DNA of 64,000 nt, from positions 2,111,799-2,175,798 of the forward strand of contig JAVTVJ010000508.1 of the NCBI GenBank assembly GCA_034509425.1, given 5' to 3'. Position numbers and translations under genes: made by a program. The stretch is from Eopsaltria australis. Taxonomy: Eukaryota; Chordata; Aves; Passeriformes; Petroicidae. Under the pieces are notes generated by a model. The model worked only from the letters and a program-made list of their open reading frames with translations. It made no database searches and was not told the DNA's origin. Below are positions 13,741 to 25,383 of the stretch, one piece after another. Each line of letters starts with the position of its first letter. Position 1 is the stretch's first letter.

Positions 13741-16700
13741 AGTTAAGCAAGTAATCAAACTTTGCAGAAAATTAGTAAAGTTTGTGAGTAATTTCAAGAG
13801 GACCTATTTAAAGTAGGATATAGGAAACACCATGACAAACAAAACTCAAAAAATATTATCATTTCAGTCACCATGAAAACTTTATGGGCAGTTCAGGGAA
13901 CTTATCTGATCGGTGTATGCCTTGTTAAAAAGAGAATTAAATATTCATATATTAACAAGACGGAGAAAGAATTTAAAACTTTCTAGTGTCAAGATACGAA
14001 ATGAGGGTATGATTTCATACAAGATACTGTGTGTTGCCCTTGGAGAGATGTGGGGGAAAGCACCGAGGAACAAGAGCAGCATCTTAAAACTGTGCAATGG
14101 GAATTAAGTGTTATTTGCTTTAGAGAAGAAAGTAACAAAGAACAATTTAGAATCAGATAAAAGAAAAAGAGATGATAATGATCTGTTCTTGTCTTGCAAA
14201 GCAGAAGGATGGCCAAAATTGAAGGGAAGTGAATCCAAATTTTGTAAATAAAAATATATCTGCACTCACAGATTAAGCCAAGGAACTGGTGTCAGCAAGG
14301 TCACAAGTTTGACAGAAATCCAGTAGGGGATGGAAATTTATCAACCTAAGAAATGTATCCAGATAATCCTGAAAGAACTAAAAAACGCCTGGAACACAGA
14401 ACCTCACTCATCAGAAAAAAATCCGATCTTGGAAAGAACGCAAATTCTTCAGATTCAGCTTTTGTACCAGACTTTAGGCATTAGGAATATGGAGGCTGTT
14501 TTCCTGGGGTCAGGTGGTCAGCTTTCTGACTACAGTGGAGTTTCTTGCCCCACTTTCCGAGGAGGCATAGAGTGTTGACAAGTGCCAGAGTAGCAGTTAC
14601 TACAATAAATGAAGGGAATTTTTGGCAAACTGTTCTCTAGTAAGATATTTCCTGTGTTCCTGCTAAACCCTTTCTAGTTGGCAGGCCTTCCCTGGACTCC
14701 TCGGAGTAAGGCTGCCCTGGCTAGCCATTACCAGCCATTTCTAAGCCTACCTACCCCCAGCTGTTCCGGGTTCCAACTCCAGGGGAGGAGGGAAACTCTG
14801 GGCAAGTGTAGCCCTGGTTACTAGTCCGGAATGAACAGATTTTAAATATGCTAATACCCACTGATGCTTTTATGGAAAAAGTACTGAATAATCTTTTGGG
14901 CAAATACATTAGCCATGTCTCCCAAGATGGTAGTCACCTATCCATTGAGAGCTACTTGCATGAACCTGCACTTATGTTGTGTAATACCAGTATTTTCATC
15001 CTTCTATGGAAGGTCCTCATTGCATATGACTTGAGTAAATTGAATATATAGAAGTGCATTAATAAATAAATTTCACTGGTGCTGCATTTATTTTATGTAG
15101 TACTTCATTACTACAAACCATGTTTCTTCCCAAATCCCGACCTCCTGATTTTCCTTCTTCATTCCATCCTTTCTATCCTGTAATTCATCAACACAAGCTT
15201 CATGATACTGTTATGAATAATTTACTGAGGTGTGGAACCAAGATATTTCATATCATACACAATAGTTCTCTATTGAAATACTTATAATCCATAAGTAAAA
15301 CTCAAATTAGACATTAACACAATTAAGATTGACTCTGTATACATAAGCATCACATAACCTTTTCTATAGCTTCAAATAAACTGGAACCCCCTAAACAGCA
15401 CTGCTCCAAATTAGTCTGATTCAGGTTGGTGTCTGTTGCATACTTAGGTTCCCATTTAATTAATGAAGAATTGATCTAAAATGTGAAGTAAGAGTTTGGA
15501 ACCAAATTTTCCTTTCTCAACAGGGATATATTAACAGAGGTCAGTATCTACATGTTAGTACTTCTAGTGTTAGAAAACGCTAGGAATGCTTTTAGGAAAC
15601 ATCAGACAATAATTTTACTAGCTGCAGTTTTTAAAATAACATCTATAAGGACAAAGCAGCTAAAGTTCACTTCTCCTTTACTGTTTTAACATCTTACTCT
15701 TTCCATTTAATTGTAATGAAGTGAGTAGTCAAAACTCACCTTTAACCCATCCTGTTTCCAAAGTTATTTGTGAAATCACTTCAAATTTATAATATAAAAA
15801 GTGTAATCTCAAAAACTGTAAAATTGGCCAAAATTTACTAGCTTAATATTTGTTTGTTGCATCCCTACTTGTTATTTTTAACTGCTTTCTGTTATGACTT
15901 TTAAATTAACTTGTAATTAGTATTATTTTGAAAGACTAGATTCTTTCTTTGTTATATGTCTATAGACTTCTAAGGAAATGAATCAGAAATACATATTTTG
16001 ATTTAATTTCCTTTTTTGGGGGACTAACCTTAATATTATATGTGTTTATACATATATTGATATAAAATATTTTTATATAATATTTTTAACATACCATTCT
16101 GCATTAAGAAATAAAATTCAAGTTGAAAGATAAGCTAGGAACATCTCAGAGAAAAAAAAAGAAAATATTGCACCATTATATGATAAAAATGTAAAGGCAA
16201 AATGGTAGAGTTCAAACAGATATTGGAAGAAGCAAAATTTTATGCATCTTTGTGTAGTGAGAGCACTGTGTCAAACCAAATATTGGAAGATAGAAGGCTA
16301 GTGGAATTTTTCCTTTTCATCCAGGATACTGACAGTATTCCCAGCCCTGCCTCTTAAATCTGGAAGATGTGGTGACAACGACCCATTTAAATTAAACAGT
16401 TGAATTTGTGACTTGCTCATGTTAGGTGAAAAATGTTACCTATATTCATAAATGGCCCAGGGCCAAATTCAGCCCATACATATGCCACTTTCCAGACCAC
16501 TGAATGCCTTTAAAATCAGAATATGGCCATCACACTTGATAAATTGTAAATGGATGCACACCTTCATTTTTCTGTGTTCAGTTATGCGTTCTTAAAGCAC
16601 AAAATGAGCCGAGTACTGGACAGAGCATACCCCCCTGGAGCCACTCAGAAGACATATGGCATAATCCAAGGCAGGTGTTTGTAAATCCAAAAGATCACAT

Positions 16701-17231
16701 TAGACCCCTTAGGCTACAATCTGAATGACAGCAGTGGGATTTTGTAGTTTATCTAGGACCCCAAATTGAGTTGTCACCCTTAATTTGTGGGATAACATCT
16801 ACCAGGGGCAAAAACAAGTTAGAAACTTTTTCTTCTTTTGCAGGTTCAAGTATTCCAGTTGTTGAACTCTCTTATTTGTAATGTATGTGTTTAAATCATC
16901 ATTTAACTGTTAGTTAAGCAACTTTGTTGTCTTTTTTTTTCTTTTAATTTCTGAGAAAAGAAATAGGTGTCCAGCGAACAGTCAATGACTATGAGATTGT
17001 CTGGGACATGCAGTTGTTCTTTTCCAACAGGATCAGTCGAACATATACTGAATTATGGAAACTTCTTTGATTGATGAGTTCGGATCAGCTTTGGCAGAAG
17101 CATATTAAAAGGGAGTAGATGAATACATATAGACCATTGAGCTTAGCAGAAAGTACTGCTCAACACTGTAAACTACCAACTTTATCATCTTTAAGTAAAA
17201 AATACAGTTTTTCTTCCCAACAAAGACTTTT

Positions 17232-17393
17232 TATAAAAGCAATAAGGTAACTGCATGAAGTGTGCTTATCATGATATAATCACACCCCAGGGGGAATGAG
17301 AGGTGCTCGGCTGCACCTCATGCTTTGTAATGACCCAGGGGTGTGATTATCTTATGATAACCACACTCCCTGTCATGCCTTATTGCTTATATA
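17232..17393. repeat. Long imperfect palindrome, possible palindromic transposon relic
   Basis: The two arms (17232-17288 and 17338-17393) are inverted copies of each other. The inner ends match perfectly: AATCACACCCC (17278-17288) against GGGGTGTGATT (17338-17348). So do outer blocks: AGCAATAAGG (17238-17247) against CCTTATTGCT (17378-17387). Between them the arms pair with scattered mismatches and small indels, including a TTATCAT block. The roughly 50-bp centre folds again: ATGAGAGGTGC (17296-17306) opposite GCACCTCAT (17313-17321). A transcript would form one long hairpin. Ancient palindromic repeats and MITEs have this shape. No terminal motif or target duplication could be fixed, so the class is open. 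Confidence 0.8.
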
Positions 17394-20300
17394 TTCCACA
17401 TGTCATAATGAATCCTGAAGCACTTTCTAGGCCTCGTAGCAAAGGCAATGACTTTGAAGTATAGGAAGTAGTCAGATTTTCTAGGTACATACAGATTAAT
17501 ATTGTATACATTAGGAGGAATTATGAATGACTACTTATCTGTACTAGCCAGGCCATAGTTTTTTAACTGTTTCTAGGTTCTGTAGGTTTCATGTGGTATT
17601 TTATGGGAATGTGCTTGAATTGTTCTCTGGAAATGCAGCACAAGAAGTATGAAAGCTTGACCACCATACTTCAGGACCGTGGGGAAAGAGAGCAGCAATG
17701 ACATTGCCACCTTTGCACCTTCCTGTTGGGATAATTCTATAAAGGCATATAAAACTATAATAATCTGATTTTACCACAGAAATATTTTAATGTTTACAAG
17801 CTAGTTGATTGAATATTGAAGTAACTGAGTAAAAAACTCTGAACTTTGATATGCAAAATTTTTTCAGAGGAAGGAAAAGAGCTTGAGAGACCTGTATTTA
17901 CAATGCTTACTGAATGTCTCATCAACTTCTGTTTTACTGAAGCAATATGAAGGAGTCGTGTATTGTTTGGAAACATTATTTTTAAAAAATCTGCACTTTA
18001 ATAATAAAAATAGTAATAAATCCTAATGAAAATGATTGAGGTTAATAACAGGTCCATAAGGAACTCGGAGATCAAGAGGCTTCTGAATTCCCAATTAAGG
18101 GTTGACATAAAAGACAACAGGATAATAAACTAAGCAATTATCTTTGATATACCTTATGGTATAATAGCACCACAGGGTGAATCTGTACCTCAGGGAATGG
18201 GATTCTCAGTAACTTTGCAACCTTGTTAATCTGATGTATGTAGCAGTCAACATTTAAATACTAGTCCACTTGTCAGGAAAATCTACAGTACTGTTTTCTT
18301 CCTGTCATCATAAATGGGTTTATAAAGATGATGGCCTATCATTATGGCTATTGATTCGTAGCAAGCGTCAACTCTGAGATCAGCTAAGTTAACTGCAGGC
18401 CACCACAAAGAACTCTGCATGTCTAAAATAAAGCTTATTTAGTCCTATAGTGTGCAAATGGAGTATTACTGATTACCATAAAGGTCAGACATGCACGTTT
18501 TAACTGGTGGTAATGAGTGGTTTTAAAGATGTTTGAGTCTTTTCTTAATCTTGCCATGTCACAAGCCTTCTATTGTTATGCACCAAAGAATGTGCCTTTA
18601 ATTGAACCATTTGCCCCATTTTATCTTGATCATAGAGTGTGTTGTATGATGTTAGTGGTGATAAATGCCTACCATATGTGCTAATAATTACTAGCCTTCA
18701 GTATGCTGCATAGTGAAGTAACACAAAGTTTATCTGTAAAACAAAAGGCTCCAAAATGTTGAAAGGAATATTCAAATAGTTTTGTGTACTGTATCAAACT
18801 GCTCTAAAGTGAGCTCTCTGAAAGGGGAGTGTAAAAACTGAATAACTTTCAATTCTGAGTAGTAAAAATAGTCTTTCACAATTCCACGTATAAAAGTTAT
18901 GAGCAATTGGTTCCTCTTATATTTAATAAGAAAGAGCTGTGTTAAAAATGGTGAGGTCAAATACTTGAGAATGGTGATAACCACAAATACTAAAACAGTT
19001 GCATAAAATACTATTTGTGTGTGCATGTGTGTATTTCGAAAATAATGAGAAGAAAACTACTAGTTCTCAAAGTCTGAGTGTGACAAAGTCAGTATCACTG
19101 CAAATTTAGCCCCCCCTCCATTGTTCAAGGCTATGTCTTTAATGTAGAGTTATTTATAATATCCTGAAATAAGGCCTTTCCAATTCCCTTCTCTCCCCAT
19201 CAGATAAAAACTAAACAATGTCATCAGTGTCTCCACAGAGGTGAGAAATTTTACAAGATAATGTAAATTACAAGATCAGTATGGTGTGCTAGTGTATCGT
19301 TTTTGAGTTGTTCAGTTTCAAATATCAATGAAAAGCTCCTTGAAAATGTAGAGAGTTCCCTTGTCTTTGCATTTTTTATTTTAAAAGCGTTCCAAAATAT
19401 TGATGTTACCACCACAGGGGTTATCTAAATTTTTTTATCATTATTCTCAGCAGTTTCTTCTTTTTCCTTTTCTTTTTTTTTTTTCCAGAGAGGGGTCTTA
19501 TATTTGCCAAATTTTACTTTTCTTGAACTACTTGTAAGTCTTTTGTAGCATTTCAGTCAAACAATAGGCAAAAATGCAAACCTAAGTGGAACAAATGAAA
19601 CTTTTCTGAATTCTTTCACAAGCAAAAATTCTCTAAGATGAAACCGTCTGGGTTCGTATACCTCTACCTGATATATAAATGTCCTGAAACCAAATAAGAA
19701 AAAAGGAAAAATGGGTTGACTTGTTTTTTGTTGGATTGCGGTTTTTATGCATATCAAAGTCAAATGAACAGCAAATTGAGAAGAATTCACTTATGGTTAG
19801 AATCCAGCGATACTCATAACTACATAATTGTGTAAATCTGTCCTTATTTATGTGAACTTCTTGTAAGATTTACTTCAGGGTATAACCTGTGAAGTGTTAA
19901 TGATCTTACACTTGCAGTTCTGACTGTCATATCAAATTACAGTACTGTTGGGTTTATTTTTCAAGTAGTTGCAAAATGGATTAAACTTAGTTACATCTAC
20001 TACTAAGCAATTCATTAAATAGGTTAGAATCATTGCTGATTATTAAAATTAGTAATCTGATATCAGTGGCTGAAATATATGATTCTGCTACCAATACATA
20101 ATTAGATGCTTTTTAATACCATCATGCGTAAAAAAGGTTTTTCATTAAGTTATACTGTGATTCAAATAATTTTATGTTATGTTAATTTAACAAAAAAATC
20201 TGGATACTCAAATTGGTAATAAATATAAAAAGCTATCAGCTAGTTATCTTCCTCAAGAAAGAAGATGTTTTCAGGTAGTTTTACATGTAGAAATGTATGC

Positions 20301-20636
20301 TTCCGTATGCCCTCAATAGAAGTGTGTGGTAATGCAAAAAACTACAGATTTTTAATCCAAATTATTAAAGTTTCTGATTCTGCTTCTGTTCTCATAGAGT
20401 ATTTCTGCTCCATGTTTGTGGTATAAGTGTTCCTAATGTACTCAAGTAAAAGAAGCATCAACCTTTCTTTTGATATGTCAGTACAGCCGGAAAATTATTA
20501 ATTGGGTTATTTAGGACTCTTGAAATTGGTAAATACTGATGTTTATTTTGTTTTTTTTTTAAGATTGATCATGCAGCAGGAAAAGTTTCCACAGAAAACA
20601 TGTTTTTTAGGACAGGAACAGCAAGCTACCAAGTGA
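17394..20636. other. Gene-free stretch
   Basis: About 3.2 kb of AT-rich DNA. No open frame over 84 codons and no recognised repeat. Pyrimidine-rich DNA at 19445-19488 is low complexity. Confidence 0.5.
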
Positions 20637-20641
20637 AACTA
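20637..20641. repeat. Left target-site duplication of the solo LTR
   Basis: AACTA directly abuts the LTR terminus TGTCATGG. The right flank is AACAA, matching at 4 of 5 positions. A 5-bp duplication is usual for ERVL-type integrases. Confidence 0.55.
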
Positions 20642-20821
20642 TGTCATGGTTTGACACCAGCCCAATACCAGGCACCCACAAGAGTCGCTCACTCACCCTC
20701 CCCTGCCACAGCTGGGCAGAGGAGAAAGAAAAAAATTAACAAAGGGTTCGTGAGTTGAGATAAGGACTGGGAGAAAACACTCCAAGGGCAAAACAGGCTT
20801 GGCTTAAAGTTGCAAAGTGAC

Positions 20822-20827
20822 TTTATT
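20822..20827 (-). promoter_or_regulatory. Polyadenylation signal AATAAA in the LTR
   Basis: Plus-strand TTTATT. On the minus strand it lies about 180 bp upstream of the LTR 3' terminus, a plausible position for the R-U5 border signal. Confidence 0.55.
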
Positions 20828-21258
20828 GCTAACAGAATCAGAACAGAATAATGAGAAGAGGCCCTTAAAAACACCTTTGCTTCCCCCAACCCTTCCCTCC
20901 TTCCCACTGACTGCAGGGACACAGGACATGGAGGTTTGATCACTTCATCACCTGAGGTTTTCTTTCGCTGCTCTGGGAGAGGAGTCCTTCCCCTGTGAAG
21001 CCATGAGGTCCCTTCCCACGGGAGACAGTTCTCTGTGAACTTCCCCAGCATGGCTCCAAATCTCACAAAGAGCAGTCCTGCCAAAACTGCTGCAATGTGA
21101 GTCCCTCCCAAGGGCACACAGTCCTCCCAAAACTGCTGTGGTGTGGGTGCAGACCTCCAAGGACAGGCTGCTCCAGCCTGAAAGCAGGGCCCTCTCTCTC
21201 CACTGGATCACAGCCACCTCCAGGCATCCACCCACTTCGGCATGGGCAGCTCACCCAC

Positions 21259-21361
21259 AGGCTGTGGCTGAATCTCTGCATCCCCTGTGGATCTCTGCAT
21301 TCCCCGTGGATCCCCATGGGCTGTGGGTGAATCTCTGCATCTCCCATGGATCCCCATGGGC
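21259..21361. repeat. Tandem repeats inside the LTR
   Basis: A unit of about 38-40 bp built from GGCTGTGGGTGAATCTCTGC followed by GTGGATCCCCAT is present about twice in full plus partial copies. An extra CTCTGCATTCCCC block sits in the first unit. Internal tandem repeats in the U3 or middle part are a known trait of this type of avian LTR, where copy number differs between insertions. Confidence 0.75.
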
Positions 21362-21542
21362 TGCAGGGGCACAGCTGCTTCACCATGGCCTTCACCACGG
21401 CCTGCAGAGGAATCTCGGCTCAGCCCCAGGAGCACCTCCTGCCCCTCCTTCTGGTGTCACCATGTTGTTTTCCCTCACATGTTCTCACATCCTCCACTTC
21501 TCTGTCTAGAAACAAACTGTGTGTCTTTGTTTTGATTTTCTT

Positions 21543-21551
21543 CTTAAATAT
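21543..21551 (-). promoter_or_regulatory. TATA-like box of the LTR promoter
   Basis: Minus-strand ATATTTAAG, about 180 bp inside the LTR 5' end. It fits a retroviral core promoter directing transcription leftwards. Whether it is active cannot be judged. Confidence 0.45.
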
Positions 21552-21732
21552 GTCATCACAGGGGTGTAACCAACCTCTCTAATTGGCCCAGCCTTGACCA
21601 GCAGCGTGTCCATCTTCAGCGCCATCAGGGATTGGCTCTACCGGACATGGTGGAAGCTTCCAGCAGCTTCTCACAGAAGCCACCTCTGTAGCCCCCCTGC
21701 TACCAAAAACCAGGCCAAGCAAAACCAACACA

Positions 21733-21737
21733 AACAA
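21733..21737. repeat. Right target-site duplication of the solo LTR
   Basis: AACAA immediately follows the LTR terminus CCAACACA. It differs at one base from the left copy AACTA, consistent with an old insertion. Confidence 0.5.
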
Positions 21738-24700
21738 CATTTCTTGTACTTCCAGATTTTTCAAGGGAATATATGTCTTCTCATTATTGTAAGCAGTCTC
21801 CTGCAGAAAACATTGAGAGAATAATAAGGGTATAAGAGCCAAGATATTGACATGGTATTAATTTTTCTAAAACTTTTTGGAATGCTTCTCCTTTTCTGTT
21901 CCAAGAGCAGATGTTACTCTCTGCAAGTGCTCCCAAGCCAGTACTCTCTGATTTTGTAAGGGGACTGAATCTCCACCTACTTGCTTTTTTTCAAATATCT
22001 TCCTGGAAAAATCTGGGTAGACTATAATATTGCTTGAAAAAGCCTTCACCACTTTGTAGACTGAGTGAGAAAGGGAAATAGTTTCTGATTTTTAATTAGA
22101 AATTATTTTTTAAATTACCAATAAATTTGTAACTTCCTAAGACAGAAAATCAAAGTTTTTAAGGGAAATAATCTCAAACAATGGCCTCAGATCTCAAGTA
22201 GATGCTCTTTGCTTGTTTCTTCAGCCTTTTGGATGTTCCTATCTGTCACCCTGAGCCTTTCCACTCTTCTGAAGATTGTGCAGCTTCTCGTTTCAAAACT
22301 GTTGCAGCTTAATAAGTGAAAGCCATGAAGCATTATCTGTACTGTGTTCTTTCTGTATGGACAAGGAGCAGCAGCTGAACTTTGTTCGGCCTCAGCCAAA
22401 CACAACTTTCTTGAGATGATTTCATAAAGATGAAGAAGTTGCTGGGGATTTCCAAGTTACATAAATTCATAACTTTACTGCTTTAGTTGATTTTAAGACC
22501 TGTTAGAAGACCTGCCAGTCAAGGTATAATAAGAAGTTGGTGACTATTATGCAGAGACATTTTCATGGTTTCTAGATATTCTAATGAAAATTTATCTCTA
22601 TCTTTTATATGCCACTATTTATTGTTGAAATGTACAGGCATTCAGGATATATGAGCATCCCATCATCCAGGAAGGACAAAAGAACAAATAAAAGAGATTT
22701 ATTCTTCTTTACCTCAAGTAGTAGTACCTATATGCTCTTGTAGCCAACTAACTTGGAATTTATTCCCACCAAGGACCCATGTGTGTATATATGTATATAC
22801 TGATTGGCAGCTGACCTTTGAATAAGAACTTTTGTGAAACTTAGATGACAGTGGGAAGGGAGTTTCTGGTTCTCTGTGTGTGTACTCGTATTGCCCCAAG
22901 TGAATGAGTGTCCACAGAGAAGGCAGGCAGTTATTAATGATGATAGGAAACTCTTCCTTAGGTTTAATGGAATGTAATAATCACCATTTTAGTTTCTGTA
23001 AAACCAGAAATTAAAATGGTGGACAGCTGCATTTTTCCATTTTTTTAAAATCCTTAGATTGTATGCCCGTAGCTGAAAATTTAATACCTCTCTGCATGAT
23101 GCTTGGATCTCTTTTGCATGACAACTTTAAAAAGGGAATTACTATGAAATTATATTTAAGAGGCGTTCAAGCCTTTTGCTGTCACAACATAGGCAGGAGG
23201 TACCATAAATATAAGCTTTTATTAAGGATAGCAGAAAGTCTATCCCATGAGGATAGTATCCTATTGAATATATGGGATCCGTTTAGATGTTTGATGTTGC
23301 AGGTATAGAGATTAGGTTTAATAGAAATACATGGCTAGAGATGAATGTCCCTAAAATAGAAACCTTATTTTTTTTATTTATTTCTGGAGACACCTAGAAG
23401 AGAAAGAAACAAACAGTTAGAGTCTAAGACTTCTTGTGATTTTACAGTGCAGCTGATTGCAGTCCTTTGGGCTGAGCTGACCCACAGCACAGAAGAGGAG
23501 CCCAAACCTTGTGCCTCACACAGAGGGTGCATAAGGGACCTGGAAAACCATGGGTAGAGTGGTCATTGTGGTGTCTGGAACTCTAATCCACACAACTTCA
23601 ATACTGACAATGCAATTATTGTTGTAGTTCCTATAGGAACCCTGGAATAAGAGAGGTTTTCTTTTGTGTGTATGTAGAAGTGTACTTCCAGCATCCTTCT
23701 TCTTCATGTACCAATTTTTGAGCACTAGGCACAGGTATTGTGCTCTTACAACAGCTCACAGAATCTGCCAAGTTTCATTGCACAATGTTTTTAATTCTTT
23801 TGATGTCTTTCAGTGGTACAATGACAATTATTGCTGATTAAAAGTAAACGTGTTCTTTACCATTCTCTTTTAACCACATTGTAATTCATTATTTTAATAT
23901 ATTTTGTTAAATGTAGTGAGATCTAAGTCTATGGTGTTAAAAATATTTTACTGCTCTTTGTGCTTGAGGCATTTCTAGCAAGCTAAAAGATCTTTACAGG
24001 CATTGACAAGTTGTACTGTGTCTGTGGAGAAATGATTTAGAATAAAGAAAATATATTTTTAATATACAATAATAAACAAAGATTTTTGCTGTGAATTAAT
24101 AGAATTAATATTTAATAAAATCCCTGACTTATTTTGTTTATGCAGCTTCTGTCTCTGTCAGTTTTGTCCATTGCTCACTGCTATTGCCAGTCAAAGAGCA
24201 TAAAAGTGATTTTTTTTCTTAGAAACCCTGCAATTGATCAAAGTGCACGTCTTTTACAAACCTCTCAAAATTCATAATACTGGTGGTAAGATGTGGCGCA
24301 TGGGTTTTTTTTAAAGCCAATTTTCATTTTAATGTTTTATCAGTCCTTTTGTGTCACTGTACAAAATGATACAGGGTGTCTGACATCAAAATCAGCAATA
24401 CAGATTGCCTTTAAAAATAAAGAATGTGTTGCCTGTGTCTGAGACCTAGTTATGTCTCATATATAACGGAAGGCACCTTTTGTTCTTTAGTTAATTAGCT
24501 CATTATACTGTAGGTACATAATTCTTTAAGTAAATTCATTTGAACAGGAATCAGAAAAAAGTTATGGATGATAAATTCAGACAGTGCAAAAATGTTAAAG
24601 ATGTTGACTTTCCATGAAAAATGCATGTGGTAGCATGAAAGAATTAAAGCTTGTGGAACAAATGCTCCTGTAATGTTTTAATTCCTATCAGCAGAAAGAC

Positions 24701-25334
24701 TTTCTATTGTTTGTAAATAAAAAGGAAATATTTCACTGTGGCACTTCCATCTGTTACCTTAACAATAAGTGAAGTCATGCAGTTAATCACAGCATTTTCT
24801 AAAAAAGGAATTAAACTCGAAGCTCTGCTCTTATATCCCCATGCAGTTATAAAACACTTACCCACCAAGAACAACTGATTCTGACTGTTAGTGTTGTGTT
24901 TTAATTCCAGTATGGGCTAGTTCAGAACTCAAAGACATGGGTTTCCTACTGAGTGCTGAGATCTGCTGCCAGGAATGGCTTCTGTCCAAGGAAATGTGCT
25001 ACCTTTTCAAGATAAATGTTGCTGGGTGAAAGAAGAGGGGGACTGCAGAATGTGTTTGCTTGCAACATATTTAGTGATATTTAATCTTCCAAGTATTTAA
25101 TTTAATTTTGCCATCAAACACAAAAATAAAGGGGAACAGAAAATCTTGAAGCTAGCTTCATGGCTCAGACCTCTAATCTTTTCTAATACTTGTGGTTTGC
25201 TCTTCTGAGGACTGTGATTCCTGTCAATGTGAGGCTCTCAGAGCTGGCACTCAGGCTATCAGGGCCAGCACTGCCAGGCAAATTTTCATTTGGGCTGCTA
25301 AATAAAAGCTGCTTTTACAAATTTCAACTTTGAC

Positions 25335-25338
<4 letters not shown>
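21738..25338. other. Gene-free stretch
   Basis: About 3.6 kb without a supportable gene or recognised repeat. The AT-rich segment 24280-24600 contains TTAATTAGCT and similar homeodomain-like words, but nothing decisive. Confidence 0.5.
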
Positions 25339-25365
<27 letters not shown>

Positions 25366-25383
25366 AGTTTTTATTTTTTTATT
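25339..25383. repeat. T27 tract with adjacent TTTATT, possible retroposon tail (minus strand)
   Basis: An uninterrupted T27 run (25339-25365) is followed by AGTTTTTATTTTTTTATTAAAG. On the minus strand this reads as two AATAAA-like signals a short distance before a long A run, which is how a retroposed mRNA would end. The sequence to the right (25384 onwards) was not recognised as any gene, and no target duplication was found. It is certain as a low-complexity tract and speculative as a processed pseudogene. Confidence 0.85.

Larger units (their letters stand above)
9516..17231. other. Gene-free stretch
   Basis: About 7.7 kb without a supportable gene. The open frames here do not exceed 93 codons and show no known motifs. 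Contents noted: a short duplicated segment (11873-11925 and 13689-13740), a TTATTTGTTT-like low-complexity patch (12609-12642), a GC-richer patch around 14690-14790, and strongly AT-rich DNA around 16020-16100. The sequence around 13600-13870 has a vague resemblance to old CR1 sequence that I could not establish. Confidence 0.5.
20642..21732 (-). mobile_element. Solo LTR of an avian endogenous retrovirus (ERVL-like)
   Basis: A GC-richer block of about 1.09 kb with retroviral LTR ends, read on the minus strand. It starts TGTGTTGG at 21732 and ends CCATGACA at 20642, so both TG...CA termini are present. About 180 bp in lies a TATA-like ATATTTAAG (21543-21551), and an AATAAA polyadenylation signal (20822-20827) sits about 180 bp before the 3' end. 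No gag, pol or env sequence adjoins it and the flanks look like a target duplication, so it is a solo LTR left by recombination. The sequence resembles widespread avian LTRs that carry internal CCATGGGGATCC-type repeats; the ERVL assignment is from memory and from the 5-bp duplication. Open frames of up to 142 codons on both strands inside it are not genes. Confidence 0.85.

Noticed and set aside
13600..13870. Possible ancient CR1 fragment (GGTCCTATATTATGTAATAT, CAAACTTTGCAGAAAATTAG)
   Set aside because: Some words resemble CR1 but the expected block order is not kept, so it could be AT-rich coincidence. An alignment would decide.
17232..17393. MicroRNA precursor interpretation of the palindrome
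   Set aside because: The stem is longer than usual precursors and no known microRNA seed was recognised. Kept as a palindrome of unknown class.
20689..21582. Many overlapping open frames on both strands, up to 142 codons
   Set aside because: They all fall in the GC-richer solo LTR, where stop codons are scarce. LTRs of this kind are not coding.
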